From an uncultured Candidatus Melainabacteria bacterium (GTDB taxonomy: Bacteria; Cyanobacteriota; Vampirovibrionia; Gastranaerophilales; Gastranaerophilaceae): DNA of 64,000 nucleotides. Location: assembly GCA_934718135.1 (NCBI GenBank), contig CAKUZW010000002.1:1-64000 (forward strand). The letters are read 5' to 3'. The first letter of the stretch is position 1, and each line of letters opens with the position of its first letter. Positions 43,257-52,047 of the stretch are shown piece after piece. The translations under genes and the position numbers were made by a program. Under the pieces are notes generated by a model. It saw only the letters and a list, made by a program, of their open reading frames with translations. It searched no databases and was not told where the DNA came from.

Positions 43257-44030
43257 ATGGAAAAAATTTTTAAGGCAATAAGGAAAAAGAAAATAGCCTT
43301 CACCCTTGCCGAAAGTGCTACGCACGTAGATTTGTCACCAACAAAGGTGAAATTTGCGTTTACTTTAGCCGAAGTATTAATCACCCTTGGCATAATTGGC
43401 ATTGTGGCGGCGATGACAATTCCTACATTAATCTCAAATTACCAAAAGAAGCAAACTGTCACTAAATTGCAAAAGGCGATTTCAATATTTAATCAGGCAT
43501 ACAAAATGTCCTTTGATGAAGTTGGAAACCCAAGCCCGCAAGAAGCTTTTGATATGGGGCCGACAAAATATATCAATACTTATTGGGCACCATATTTAAA
43601 GATAAATCATGTATGTAAAACTTATTCTGCTTGTGGATATGATTCTTTAGACCCTACTTTTAGATCCAATGGACAAAAGTGGAGTGCAAGTATAATAAGT
43701 GAAAGAACAAGAATTGGAGTTCAAACAATGGATGGGATTACTTATATTATATTTACATCTCAATGGAATCCTACTGATAACGACTTTACCAGTTTAAGCA
43801 ATTTTGTTTGGGTTGATTTAAATGGGGGAGAAAAACCTAATAGATTTGGGAGAGATATATTTGCACTACAAAGAATTGAAAATAAAGGGGTATTCCCTGA
43901 TTGCTATGATTCTTCTAACAGCTATGTTGATAATGAATGTTTAAGTCTTGAAGGTGGTGTAGGTTATTGCTGTGCTGAAAAAATTAAACGTGCCGGTTGG
44001 AAAATTGACAAAAGCTATCCGTGGAAATAA
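43257..44030 (+). CDS. prepilin-type protein E with duplicated AFTLAE segment
   Basis: The start follows AAGAAAGGAATATAGT. The leader ends KKKIA and reads into FTLAESATHVDLSPTKVKFA, after which AFTLAEVLITLGIIGIVAAMTIPTLI begins again. The 20-residue insert also occurs in prepilin D. Only the second FTLAE adjoins the hydrophobic helix and should be the processing site. The globular domain has CKTYSACGY, the loop VDLNGGEKPNRFGRDIF and a final GYCCAEKIKRAGW. It is closest to prepilins D and F. Confidence 0.86.
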   Translation: MEKIFKAIRKKKIAFTLAESATHVDLSPTKVKFAFTLAEVLITLGIIGIVAAMTIPTLISNYQKKQTVTKLQKAISIFNQAYKMSFDEVGNPSPQEAFDMGPTKYINTYWAPYLKINHVCKTYSACGYDSLDPTFRSNGQKWSASIISERTRIGVQTMDGITYIIFTSQWNPTDNDFTSLSNFVWVDLNGGEKPNRFGRDIFALQRIENKGVFPDCYDSSNSYVDNECLSLEGGVGYCCAEKIKRAGWKIDKSYPWK

Positions 44031-44036
44031 TTTCAC

Positions 44037-44831
44037 CTATATTCTAAACTTATGCAATAAAAGTTTTACTTTTTGAATATATTTAGAAAGTTTGGAAGGA
44101 GCAATTGCACACCCGGGGTCGATTAAATAAATCTTACCATCTTTAGCCCGTCCAAATTGGTCGTGTCTATATAATATATTTGTATAAAAATGTCCGTTTT
44201 TATCAATATTTCGCTCTTTTGTATAAATATCTAAAACTTTGTAACCGGATTGTTGCATTTTTTTTACTAATTCATCTATTTCAGCATCGGCAATATTATC
44301 TTGCCGAACTTTTTCTTCTATATAATAATATGTCCGCCCAAACTTTCCGCTTTCTTCTATTGGCAAATCAAAAAAATCTTGTTTTCTGTCTGCATAAAAG
44401 TGAGAATTATTAGTAATTTTTAAAACTTTACCGTTTTGAAGTTCAAAAACAAAAGCAAATGAGCCCATGCCAATCATTTTAGAAATCTTTAAATCCGTTA
44501 AATTTTTCATCCCACTAATATCTGTAGCCATTTCTACCATTGAATCTTGGTTATGCATATTAAAAAACATTGCATCCTGAATACTTTTATTATTGGAATG
44601 TGCAATACTCCAAATCGCCTGAACCGGAGATACAGGTTTGACAAAGCTCAATGTAACCCGATGATAATTATCCAACATAACATCTTTAATATTTTTATCA
44701 TCATGAAAAAATATATCCTGTGCCGGAATATTAAAAAATCCCGTAAAAGAAATCTTTGATGGGGTAATATTTTTTGAGGTAAGAATTTTGGGTTTATTAT
44801 TATTTTGAATATTTAATGGTTGAATATACAT
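44037..44831 (-). CDS. protein-kinase-like fold protein with N-terminal SFTG motif
   Basis: In the 264-aa protein, MIGMGSFAFVFELQNGKVLKIT (119-140) reads as a glycine-rich loop plus the VAIK lysine (K138). YYYIEEKV carries a candidate paired Glu, and KIYLIDPGCAI (D238) is a DFG-like metal-binding segment. The catalytic-loop area HFYTNILYRHDQ keeps the Asn, but the Asp is not in its usual place, so it may be an atypical kinase or a pseudokinase. The N-terminus contains SKISFTGFF, a motif shared with other lineage-specific proteins here. No obvious operon partner. Confidence 0.55.
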   Translation of the reverse strand: MYIQPLNIQNNNKPKILTSKNITPSKISFTGFFNIPAQDIFFHDDKNIKDVMLDNYHRVTLSFVKPVSPVQAIWSIAHSNNKSIQDAMFFNMHNQDSMVEMATDISGMKNLTDLKISKMIGMGSFAFVFELQNGKVLKITNNSHFYADRKQDFFDLPIEESGKFGRTYYYIEEKVRQDNIADAEIDELVKKMQQSGYKVLDIYTKERNIDKNGHFYTNILYRHDQFGRAKDGKIYLIDPGCAIAPSKLSKYIQKVKLLLHKFRI

Positions 44832-44876
44832 AGGTTGTTTATTATAAAAACGAAAAAAATATTTTTTGCTTTTTTA

Positions 44877-45635
44877 TTATTTTTTATAACTAATCAAATC
44901 CTTAATAACTTCACCCGCAATAATCAAACCAACAACAGGAGGGACAAAAGCGTTACTTCCGGGGATTTGGTGTTTTACAGTACATTTTCTTGTTCCAGGA
45001 GGACAAACGCAATGAGCACGACAACTTATTGACATATCTTCAATTGGAGTAATAGGAATTTCTTTTGAATAAACAACCTTAACACCTTTAATTTTTCGTT
45101 TTCTAAGTTCTGTTCTTATCACTCTAGCTAGTGGGCAAACAGATGTTTCCGAAATATCGGCAACTTCGAATTTTGTAGGATCCATTTTGTTTCCGGCACC
45201 CATTGCACATATTATTGGTACATTATTTTCTTTTGCCTTTTCGATTAAGGATAATTTCCCAACAACAGTATCAATTGCATCAACTACATAATCATATTTG
45301 GTAAAATCAAATTCAGATTCAGTTTTTGGAGTGTAAAAAGTTTGATAAGTATTAACTACAGCATCCGGATTTATGTCTAGAATTCTTTCTTTAGCAACTT
45401 CTACTTTGTATTTCCCAACAGTTTTTCTTGTTGCATAAAGTTGACGGTTTAAATTTGTAATACAGACCTTGTCATCATCAATAATATCTATTGTTCCTAA
45501 ACCACTTCGGATAAGGGCTTCTACAACATAACCTCCGACACCCCCGATACCAAAAACTGCAACTCTTGATTTTGATAATTTTTCTATACCTTCTTTTCCG
45601 ATTAGTAATTCTGTCCTTGAAAATTGATTAAGCAT
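44877..45635 (-). CDS. tcdA: TcdA-type tRNA threonylcarbamoyladenosine dehydratase (ThiF/MoeB superfamily)
   Basis: The 252-aa protein begins with FSRTELLIGKEGIEKLSKSRVAVFGIGGVGGYVVEALIRSG, the Rossmann ATP-binding GxGGVG motif (27-32). It also has DDDKVCITNLNRQ and the TcdA-like SISCRAHCVCPPGTRKC cysteine region. TcdA makes the cyclic form of t6A in tRNA, which fits the presence of the t6A genes tsaE and tsaB elsewhere in the window. Other E1-like functions are less likely. Confidence 0.88.
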   Translation of the reverse strand: MLNQFSRTELLIGKEGIEKLSKSRVAVFGIGGVGGYVVEALIRSGLGTIDIIDDDKVCITNLNRQLYATRKTVGKYKVEVAKERILDINPDAVVNTYQTFYTPKTESEFDFTKYDYVVDAIDTVVGKLSLIEKAKENNVPIICAMGAGNKMDPTKFEVADISETSVCPLARVIRTELRKRKIKGVKVVYSKEIPITPIEDMSISCRAHCVCPPGTRKCTVKHQIPGSNAFVPPVVGLIIAGEVIKDLISYKK

Positions 45636-45892
45636 AATAACCTTTTCCTATACTGCAATTTAAATCTACAATAAACAAAACCAAAGCTCAAATTTTAAAT
45701 GAAGGCGATAAGATGTTTTAAGGGGAATAAGAATTTTTTAGAGTTGATAAGTCTATAAGTTCTTTTAAATTATTAACGAAAATTAACATAGATATTGAAA
45801 TATTTTTGCATTTGAAATAGGATATACTCGTAAATATACTATAAAAAATTATTAGGGATTTAAATATTTTAACGATAGTGAAAGGAAAAAAT

Positions 45893-46318
45893 ATGGAAAT
45901 TCAAAGAGTAAATTATTCAACCCCATCTTTTGGAGCTATTAGAATTGACAACAGTGTTGCCCCAATACTTAAAAAAGCAATTAACGAATCTCCAACATTT
46001 CAAAGATTTGGAAAAAAATTTGATGGAGAAGTAAAATTTTTAACAAGATTGAGTGAAAGTGAACATGATTATAATATTTATCCTAGTGTTATTTTGACAT
46101 CAGTAAAACCGGTAACTCTCTTAGGAAAAATTAAAAACTTCTTTAAAGCTCCTGCTCCAGGTGTAAATGTAGGTGTTTTTGCAAAACATGGAACTTCTTT
46201 AGAACATTTGGCATATAAAATTAAATCATTACCTGCTGACTATTTAGAAAGCAAATATAACAGCTTACGAGAAAATAGATTTCCAGCAGCATTAATTCAA
46301 GGTAAATTTGGATTTTAA
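45893..46318 (+). CDS. lineage-specific small protein with N-terminal SFGA motif
   Basis: The ATG after AAAGGAAAAAAT gives 141 aa beginning MEIQRVNYSTPSFGAIRID; a GTG five codons earlier overlaps the ribosome-binding site. It is a basic, compact protein (GVNVGVFAKHGTSLEHLAYKIKSLPADYLE) with no domain I recognise. The N-terminal SFGA segment matches the SF/NF-x-(G/A) motif of other lineage-specific proteins. A strong terminator follows. Confidence 0.65.
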   Translation: MEIQRVNYSTPSFGAIRIDNSVAPILKKAINESPTFQRFGKKFDGEVKFLTRLSESEHDYNIYPSVILTSVKPVTLLGKIKNFFKAPAPGVNVGVFAKHGTSLEHLAYKIKSLPADYLESKYNSLRENRFPAALIQGKFGF

Positions 46319-46335
46319 GAATTAGATTACAAGAA

Positions 46336-46370
46336 AAGGGTCGTCTTATCACTAAGACGACCCTTTTTTA
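46336..46370. terminator. bidirectional terminator
   Basis: A GGGTCGTCTTA / TAAGACGACCC hairpin with a T-run separates two convergent genes. Confidence 0.9.
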
Positions 46371-48542
46371 ATGTAGAACAGGAATTGCAATACTTAAAGT
46401 TATATCATTGGTCGATTTAGGATTAATATATGAATCTTCATTTTTATCAATAGTTTTTCTCAAATCGTCAATAAATTCATCACGATACAAAAAACCTAAA
46501 TGCGAACCATTATCAAATAGGACGAGCTTTTTACCCGCATATTGACGGAGTTTTTTTAATTGGTTTGTATTTGTAAGATAGTCATTTAGGGAATGGTATA
46601 TTTTATAATTATTAGCGTTACTCAAATAGTTTGATATTGAATTTAGACTGGTCTCATAAATTAAATCATCAATACTCTTGTCATTTTCGCTCATGAGATA
46701 TTTTTTTGCATATTCTTGATAATTCATATTATTTATCATGTGATAAATATCTGATTTTGTTGATTTAGAAGCATTTTCAATTGTAAAAATCAAATCAGAA
46801 AGCTTTTGATGCATAATAAATCCGGTAATCAATTTCCCTTCTTCTTCAGTAAATGGAAGATTGTTGATTTCTGTAGTTTTATCCATTTCATCTTTTGCTT
46901 GGTATAGCTTCATAACTTTTGCAGCAGTCATTCCGACTTTTTGTTTTAATTCAAGAGGAGAATTATTCCAATCTTGGGTATTTTTATCAACTTGTTTCAT
47001 CGCATAAATCAAGTCAACAGGCGGACAAACAGATATAAAATTAGAGTGACCTAAAATATTATCTTCATTTTCTAAAGACGCAACAAATAGTGTTGTTAGG
47101 GCTCCAAAAGAGGTTCCTATAAAAGTTTTATCACCCAATTTGCAGTTATATTTTTCTTCAAGTTGAGAAATAATTTTAGATGTAATCCCTCTTAAAACAA
47201 CGGCATCCTTTTTTGGTAGCCCCGGGTGGTAAGAATCCGGCATACTTTTTACAAATTCCCACTGAAAATGACTACCTTGAATAATAACGGAATAACCTTT
47301 ATCATAAAATATTTTCGCCAAAAGTACAGAATGGCTGGACATAATACCCTCTCCGATTGAAGGATAAATTATTGCAACAGGGGAAGATTTATCTTTTTGC
47401 ATAATATAGCGAAATTTGTAATTGTCTTTTCCATCTGTAACGAGCACGGAAGATGTTTTTATTCGGTTTGAAAAACTTCTATTCCAAACTGATAAATCAT
47501 TCCACATTGATTTATTTACATTGGGCAGGTTAAATAAAGAGGTTCGCATTGAATCTACAACCGGATTTTGCGGATTATATCCATTCAAAAACATATCTGC
47601 CGTCAATTTAAAATCTTCAGTACTGTAATCTTTTAAAATATCATCAATATTTGTCCCTCCCTGCAAAACATTATCCGGCACAATTTCAGAAGACACTAGC
47701 GTTTGGACAAGTTTATCATCGTTATTTTCAGATTTTTTAAGAACAGGAGCCGGAAGTTTTGCAATTTTTGTATTTGTGTCTTCTTTTACCAACTCTGTAT
47801 GTAAATCAGAAAATTTCAAATCTATCCTATCCATATTTGCACATTTTATATAACTTTCAAGTCCATAAATCTTTTTAGCAATGTCATAAGGATCAGCATA
47901 AGTAGATTCAACCATTTTGATAATTGGTTGCATTAAAGATGTTTTATTCACTGTCAAACCGGCTTTTACAATTGCCAAAATCGGAGTCGCAATATAAGAA
48001 CACGGATTTAGTGCCATATCTAAAATTTTACCCAACACTCCTCGAAATGTTGTAGAAGAAATTATTGGCAAGACTAAATATGTGCCGCTTTTCAATTTGC
48101 AACCGGCAAGAGCTTGTTCCATATTTTCAGTTGATTGTTCAAGATTAAACAATTTTTTAGCAGGGTCATACAAACCGCCAAGCCCGATTATCGTATTTGT
48201 AAAAAAACGAATTGTTTCTTTTTTACTTGTTTCAAAATCCTTTTGTAATAAACTACTAACGAGCCTTATCGGATATTCAATATTATTTGTAGCAGATTGA
48301 ATTCGCTCAATTCCGTATTCCGGTAAAATAGAAGTCCAAATAACATGAATTGGACGAATTGCATATTTATTTATAAACAAATTGAAATTAAAAACTTTCC
48401 TATTGAAATTTTCCCATTTATCTTCGCCAACATACTCATAGGCATAATCAGGATATTTGTATTCTTGGGCGAAAACTACAACGCTTTGATTAAATAAAAA
48501 TATAAAAATTGAAAAAATAACAATAACTTTTCTTAAAAACAT
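46368..48542 (-). CDS. MlaA-like domain fused to an alpha/beta-hydrolase
   Basis: A start after GAGGGATAT gives 724 aa with a signal peptide (FLRKVIVIFSIFIFLFNQSVVVFA). Residues 25-230 are MlaA/VacJ-like: WENFNRKVFNFNLFINKYAIRPI, FFTNTIIGLGGLYDPAKK, GTYLVLPIISSTTFRGVLG. MlaA normally removes misplaced phospholipids from the outer membrane outer leaflet and ends there. Here a linker is followed by an alpha/beta-hydrolase-like domain with KTFIGTSFGALTTLFVASL (nucleophile Ser near 475) and a C-terminal NGSHLGFL histidine. Whether the hydrolase acts on the extracted lipid is inference. No lipobox cysteine is evident. mlaE lies at 62609. Confidence 0.8.
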   Translation of the reverse strand: MFLRKVIVIFSIFIFLFNQSVVVFAQEYKYPDYAYEYVGEDKWENFNRKVFNFNLFINKYAIRPIHVIWTSILPEYGIERIQSATNNIEYPIRLVSSLLQKDFETSKKETIRFFTNTIIGLGGLYDPAKKLFNLEQSTENMEQALAGCKLKSGTYLVLPIISSTTFRGVLGKILDMALNPCSYIATPILAIVKAGLTVNKTSLMQPIIKMVESTYADPYDIAKKIYGLESYIKCANMDRIDLKFSDLHTELVKEDTNTKIAKLPAPVLKKSENNDDKLVQTLVSSEIVPDNVLQGGTNIDDILKDYSTEDFKLTADMFLNGYNPQNPVVDSMRTSLFNLPNVNKSMWNDLSVWNRSFSNRIKTSSVLVTDGKDNYKFRYIMQKDKSSPVAIIYPSIGEGIMSSHSVLLAKIFYDKGYSVIIQGSHFQWEFVKSMPDSYHPGLPKKDAVVLRGITSKIISQLEEKYNCKLGDKTFIGTSFGALTTLFVASLENEDNILGHSNFISVCPPVDLIYAMKQVDKNTQDWNNSPLELKQKVGMTAAKVMKLYQAKDEMDKTTEINNLPFTEEEGKLITGFIMHQKLSDLIFTIENASKSTKSDIYHMINNMNYQEYAKKYLMSENDKSIDDLIYETSLNSISNYLSNANNYKIYHSLNDYLTNTNQLKKLRQYAGKKLVLFDNGSHLGFLYRDEFIDDLRKTIDKNEDSYINPKSTNDITLSIAIPVLH

Positions 48543-48740
48543 ATATCCCTCTTGTAAAAAATAATTTATTTCGCAAAACATTGTTTTTTGTTAACAGAAT
48601 AAATTCATTACACAAAGGGAGTAATCAACAAGCTAAAGATATAAAACATGTAACAGAAATTAACAATTACTTACAACTAAGCTACTAAAAAACTTTTAAT
48701 CATGATAGATTGAAGGAGTGTATTATTTTAAGGAGGGAAA

Positions 48741-49889
48741 ATGAAAAATTTATTAAAAACAGTTTTATCTCTAGCAGTATTCTGCCTTGCAATAGCACCT
48801 GCATTAGCATTCCCTGATGTAAGCGACAACTATTGGGCAGCATCTCAAATCAAAATTTTATCAGAAAAAGGGGTAATTGTAGGTTATCCGGATGGAACTT
48901 TCAAACCTGATGCAAATGTAACAAGAGCAGAATTTGCAGCAATGGCAATCAGAGCTTTAGGACAAGAGCATACAAAAGTTGCTCAACCAGTTCATTTTAC
49001 TGATATTGATGAAAACCACTGGGCATATCAAGATATTCAAAAAGCTGTTTATTTTGATTTAATTTCAAACACAAAAGCAGATGAATTGTTCAGACCGGAT
49101 GATTCTGTATCAAGAGCAGAATCATTATCTGTTGCAGTAAACGCACTAACTACAGAACAAATCAGCCCTGCAAAAGCAAAAGAAGTTTTGGAAAGAAAAT
49201 ACATTGATGCAAATACAGTTCCAGAATGGTTCTTAATCCCTGCAGGTAAAGCAGAAATTTTAGGAATGATTGTGGTAGCTCCAAGTGCTCAAAAAGCAGC
49301 TTTAGAAGCAGACAGACCTGCAACAAGAGCAGAAGTTGCAGCAATTTTATTCAACATGATGGAAGAAGCAAAACTTAATCCAAATGCAAAACTTGCGGAA
49401 GCAATGAGAAAGAAAACAGGAGAAGGTTTTGTTGTTGAAGATGCTACAGTTCAAGGAAGTGTTGGTACAATTCCGGCAGGAACAGTTTTGCCTGTAAAAT
49501 TGAATACTTATATCAGCTCACAAACTTCAGAAGGCGGAGCAATGTACACCGCAAAAGTGCCTCAAAACTATGTAACAAAAGAAAAATTTATTCTAATCCG
49601 AGAAGGTGCAGGATTGAGCGGTCAATTGCTTGATGTTCGACCGGGAAAATATTTTGTAAGAAATGGTGTTTTAGTTTTGAAAAACAGCTTGATTACAACA
49701 GAAAACGACCAAACTACAGCATTCAATGCAACAGCAGAAATCAAAAAAGATAGAAATTGGTGGATGAAATTTGTTCGTTGGGCATTCAAAGGTGAAAAAT
49801 TAGAAGTTCCTGCAGAAGGTTCAGCTAATATGAGATTGCTACAACCTCTAAAAATCGACCTAACTAACGGTTGGATTTACGAAAACTAA
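48741..49889 (+). CDS. S-layer homology (SLH) domain protein
   Basis: The 382-aa protein has a signal peptide (1-23) and GGAGG before the start. Three SLH repeats run from about residue 25 to 210 (FPDVSDNYWAASQIKILSEKGVIVGYPDGTFKPDANVTRAEFAAM; FTDIDENHWAYQDIQKAVYFDLI; the third is degenerate). A C-terminal beta-rich domain follows (GTIPAGTVLPVKLNTYISSQTSEGG). In cyanobacteria-related cells SLH proteins tether the outer membrane to peptidoglycan-linked polymers. No porin barrel follows, so this is not an SLH-porin. Confidence 0.87.
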   Translation: MKNLLKTVLSLAVFCLAIAPALAFPDVSDNYWAASQIKILSEKGVIVGYPDGTFKPDANVTRAEFAAMAIRALGQEHTKVAQPVHFTDIDENHWAYQDIQKAVYFDLISNTKADELFRPDDSVSRAESLSVAVNALTTEQISPAKAKEVLERKYIDANTVPEWFLIPAGKAEILGMIVVAPSAQKAALEADRPATRAEVAAILFNMMEEAKLNPNAKLAEAMRKKTGEGFVVEDATVQGSVGTIPAGTVLPVKLNTYISSQTSEGGAMYTAKVPQNYVTKEKFILIREGAGLSGQLLDVRPGKYFVRNGVLVLKNSLITTENDQTTAFNATAEIKKDRNWWMKFVRWAFKGEKLEVPAEGSANMRLLQPLKIDLTNGWIYEN

Positions 49890-49915
49890 TAATATTAGTT
49901 GACATAGATTAAATA

Positions 49916-49954
49916 AAAAGTCCCGATATTGAAAAACAATGTCGGGATTTTTTT
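49916..49954 (+). terminator. terminator of the SLH gene
   Basis: AGTCCCGA / TCGGGATT stem with a loop of about 15 nt and a run of seven T. Confidence 0.8.
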
Positions 49955-50070
49955 GAAAAGTCTATAAGTGGATAAATTCGTTAGAAATTAGTCATTCTGA
50001 GGGGTAAACTGTTGAATAGAGAAATAATATTGCAAATTTCCCCGAAGAATCTCCTTAATATTAGTTCCTT

Positions 50071-50352
50071 CTCCCGAGGGAGAAGGTTAGGATGAGGGGT
50101 TAAGCTAAACAAGTTAGCTTGAGATACTGCTCAGTATGACGAATTTTGATAAGGGGTTCGGGGGCAAAGCCCCTGATGACTCGAGCCATTTGGTCATTCG
50201 TGTTTTTCTTTTTCGGTTCGGCTTTTTCTTTTTTCGTCGAAATAAAAAAGAAAAAGTGAACAGTTATTTAATGTCGTAGAATATAAGCCAACCAATAAAA
50301 ATTAGCTGGATTCTTCGCTTTGCTCAGAATGACTGAATTTGCTAGAGTTAAG
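50071..50352. repeat. 282-bp direct repeat, left copy
   Basis: It runs from CTCCCGAGGGAGAAGGTTAG to GAATTTGCTAGAGTTAAG. It includes a GGGG-CAAAG-CCCC hairpin and a long A/T-rich hairpin (CTTTTTCTTTTTT / AAAAAAGAAAAAG). The right copy at 51586-51867 is exactly 1515 bp away and differs at one base that I can find. The segment before it (49990-50070), TCATTCTGAGG..CCGAAGAATCTCC, is also dispersed-repeat-like. I see no gene in 49955-50439. Confidence 0.92.
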
Positions 50353-50439
50353 ATTTTTTAACAAAACAAAATTTCAACGCAATTATTGGGAATGAAAAAA
50401 CTTTATATTCATAAGGGGATATTATATAAAGGAAAACTA

Positions 50440-51618
50440 ATGTTCATATCAAAAATGGCACGGTTTGTTGCTTCAAAAACGGCTAATCATTTTGGTTATT
50501 ACACAAAGCAGCAATCCGTTGACGCAGCTATTAATATTGGGAAAGAATTAGTAGATTTATCTAAAAGTGGCAAACCCATTACTAAAGAATTGCTTCAATC
50601 AACAATTAAAAAACAGGTTCCGAAAGCTAACGTAAGGATTGTTACGGATAAAAATGAGTTTAAACAGCTTTTGGAAACAGCTGGTGAAAGTTTTGAAGCT
50701 ATTGACTCTGCTGCTGCTGATTATGGAGCTATGTATTTTAATATGGGTAAAACCAAGGGTATTTTTGTTCCTAGTCTTAATGGTTCTAATCCCAATTCGA
50801 AAGCAATACCAACTTTTGCACATGAATTTGAACATTATATGTACAATGAACATACCCCAAAACGTAGCATCTTTTTGAAACTTGTTCAAAAAATATCAAG
50901 TCAAAAAGAAAAAGTAAAACCTTCAACTCCAATTGAAAAGTTTGAAACCCATGAACATATTGCACTGGAGTCAGATATTCAAATGGATTTAATAAAATAT
51001 TTTGGTATTGAATATTTAGCTAAGACAGGTGGCCTAAAAGGGGTTGAACCAACAGCAGAAGGGATAACAAAACTTTTGAAAAGTAAAAATTTTACTGGTT
51101 TGACTGATGATAAGCGTGTTGATGCCTATATCAGAGCAATAACTAGACGTCATATTAATCCTAAAAATAAAGATTCTTTTGTTGATTTAGTAACAGTTAA
51201 GAATACTTTAGATGATGAAGTTCGTGCCTACGCAGCTGGGGATGCAGTAAAAAGATATATGACAGGTTCGGAAAATATAACTGGTCAAGGTTTGGTATCA
51301 GAAATTTATAAACGAACAAGCAAAGTATTAAAAAATGAAATTCTAAAGAATTTAGAATATATAGGCGATAATAAAACGAAAGTTGCGAAAGAAGTTCGGA
51401 CAGGATTACCTACATCTGCTTATGTTGGACCAAATCCATCTTCTGAGGTGGATTCTTTAGATTCAATGACGGACGTATTGAACAAAAAAATTAATGGAGA
51501 ACATAAGATAATAAAAGTAAAAGGTTTGTTCAAGGCTCAATCTACAGAATGTACTGAGGAGTATCTCTTTGTTAAATTTCATCCTCTCCCGAGGGAGAAG
51601 GTTAGGATGAGGGGTTAA
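50440..51618 (+). CDS. zinc metallopeptidase-like protein, 3' end formed by repeat
   Basis: The ATG after AAAGGAAAACTA gives 392 aa. TFAHEFEHYMYNEH (about residues 126-139) is an HExxH zinc site (HEFEH). DDEVRAYAAGDAV (near 257) supplies a plausible downstream third-ligand Glu, as in gluzincins. No signal peptide is evident. The last 12 codons (HPLPREKVRMRG) lie in the direct repeat at 51586, so the original C-terminus was probably replaced when the repeat arrived. The gene sits exactly between the two repeat copies. Confidence 0.65.
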   Translation: MFISKMARFVASKTANHFGYYTKQQSVDAAINIGKELVDLSKSGKPITKELLQSTIKKQVPKANVRIVTDKNEFKQLLETAGESFEAIDSAAADYGAMYFNMGKTKGIFVPSLNGSNPNSKAIPTFAHEFEHYMYNEHTPKRSIFLKLVQKISSQKEKVKPSTPIEKFETHEHIALESDIQMDLIKYFGIEYLAKTGGLKGVEPTAEGITKLLKSKNFTGLTDDKRVDAYIRAITRRHINPKNKDSFVDLVTVKNTLDDEVRAYAAGDAVKRYMTGSENITGQGLVSEIYKRTSKVLKNEILKNLEYIGDNKTKVAKEVRTGLPTSAYVGPNPSSEVDSLDSMTDVLNKKINGEHKIIKVKGLFKAQSTECTEEYLFVKFHPLPREKVRMRG

Positions 51619-51867
51619 GCTAAACAAGTTAGCTTGAGATACTGCTCAGTATGACGAATTTTGATAAGGGGTTCGGGGGCAAAGCCCCTGATGACTCGAG
51701 CCATTTGGTCATTCGTGTTTTTCTTTTTCGGTTCGGCTTTTTCTTTTTTCGTCGAAATAAAAAAGAAAAAGTGAACAGTTATTTAATGTCGTAGAATATA
51801 AGCCAACCAATAAAAATTAGCTAGATTCTTCGCTTTGCTCAGAATGACTGAATTTGCTAGAGTTAAG
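51586..51867. repeat. 282-bp direct repeat, right copy
   Basis: This is a nearly perfect copy of 50071-50352; the one difference found is TAGCTAGATT against TAGCTGGATT. Its first 33 bp encode the end of the metallopeptidase frame. No transposase or integrase is near either copy. The remaining 51868-52047 is AT-rich spacer. Confidence 0.92.
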
Positions 51868-52047
51868 TTCTATATTTGGTAAAAAAACATAAACTATCAA
51901 TGAACTTATTCCCCTATTTCCTTTCTTCCTTATACCTTGAAACCAACTTATCTACTTATAGACTTATAAACTTTTTCATGTTGAAAATGAAATACATTTT
52001 TGTTATCATCAAAACAGAAGAAAACAGATAAAGTAAGAGGAATAAAT

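Noticed and set aside
50071..51867. Insertion sequence or composite transposon
   Set aside because: Nothing resembling a transposase lies between or beside the direct repeats, and the ends are not inverted.
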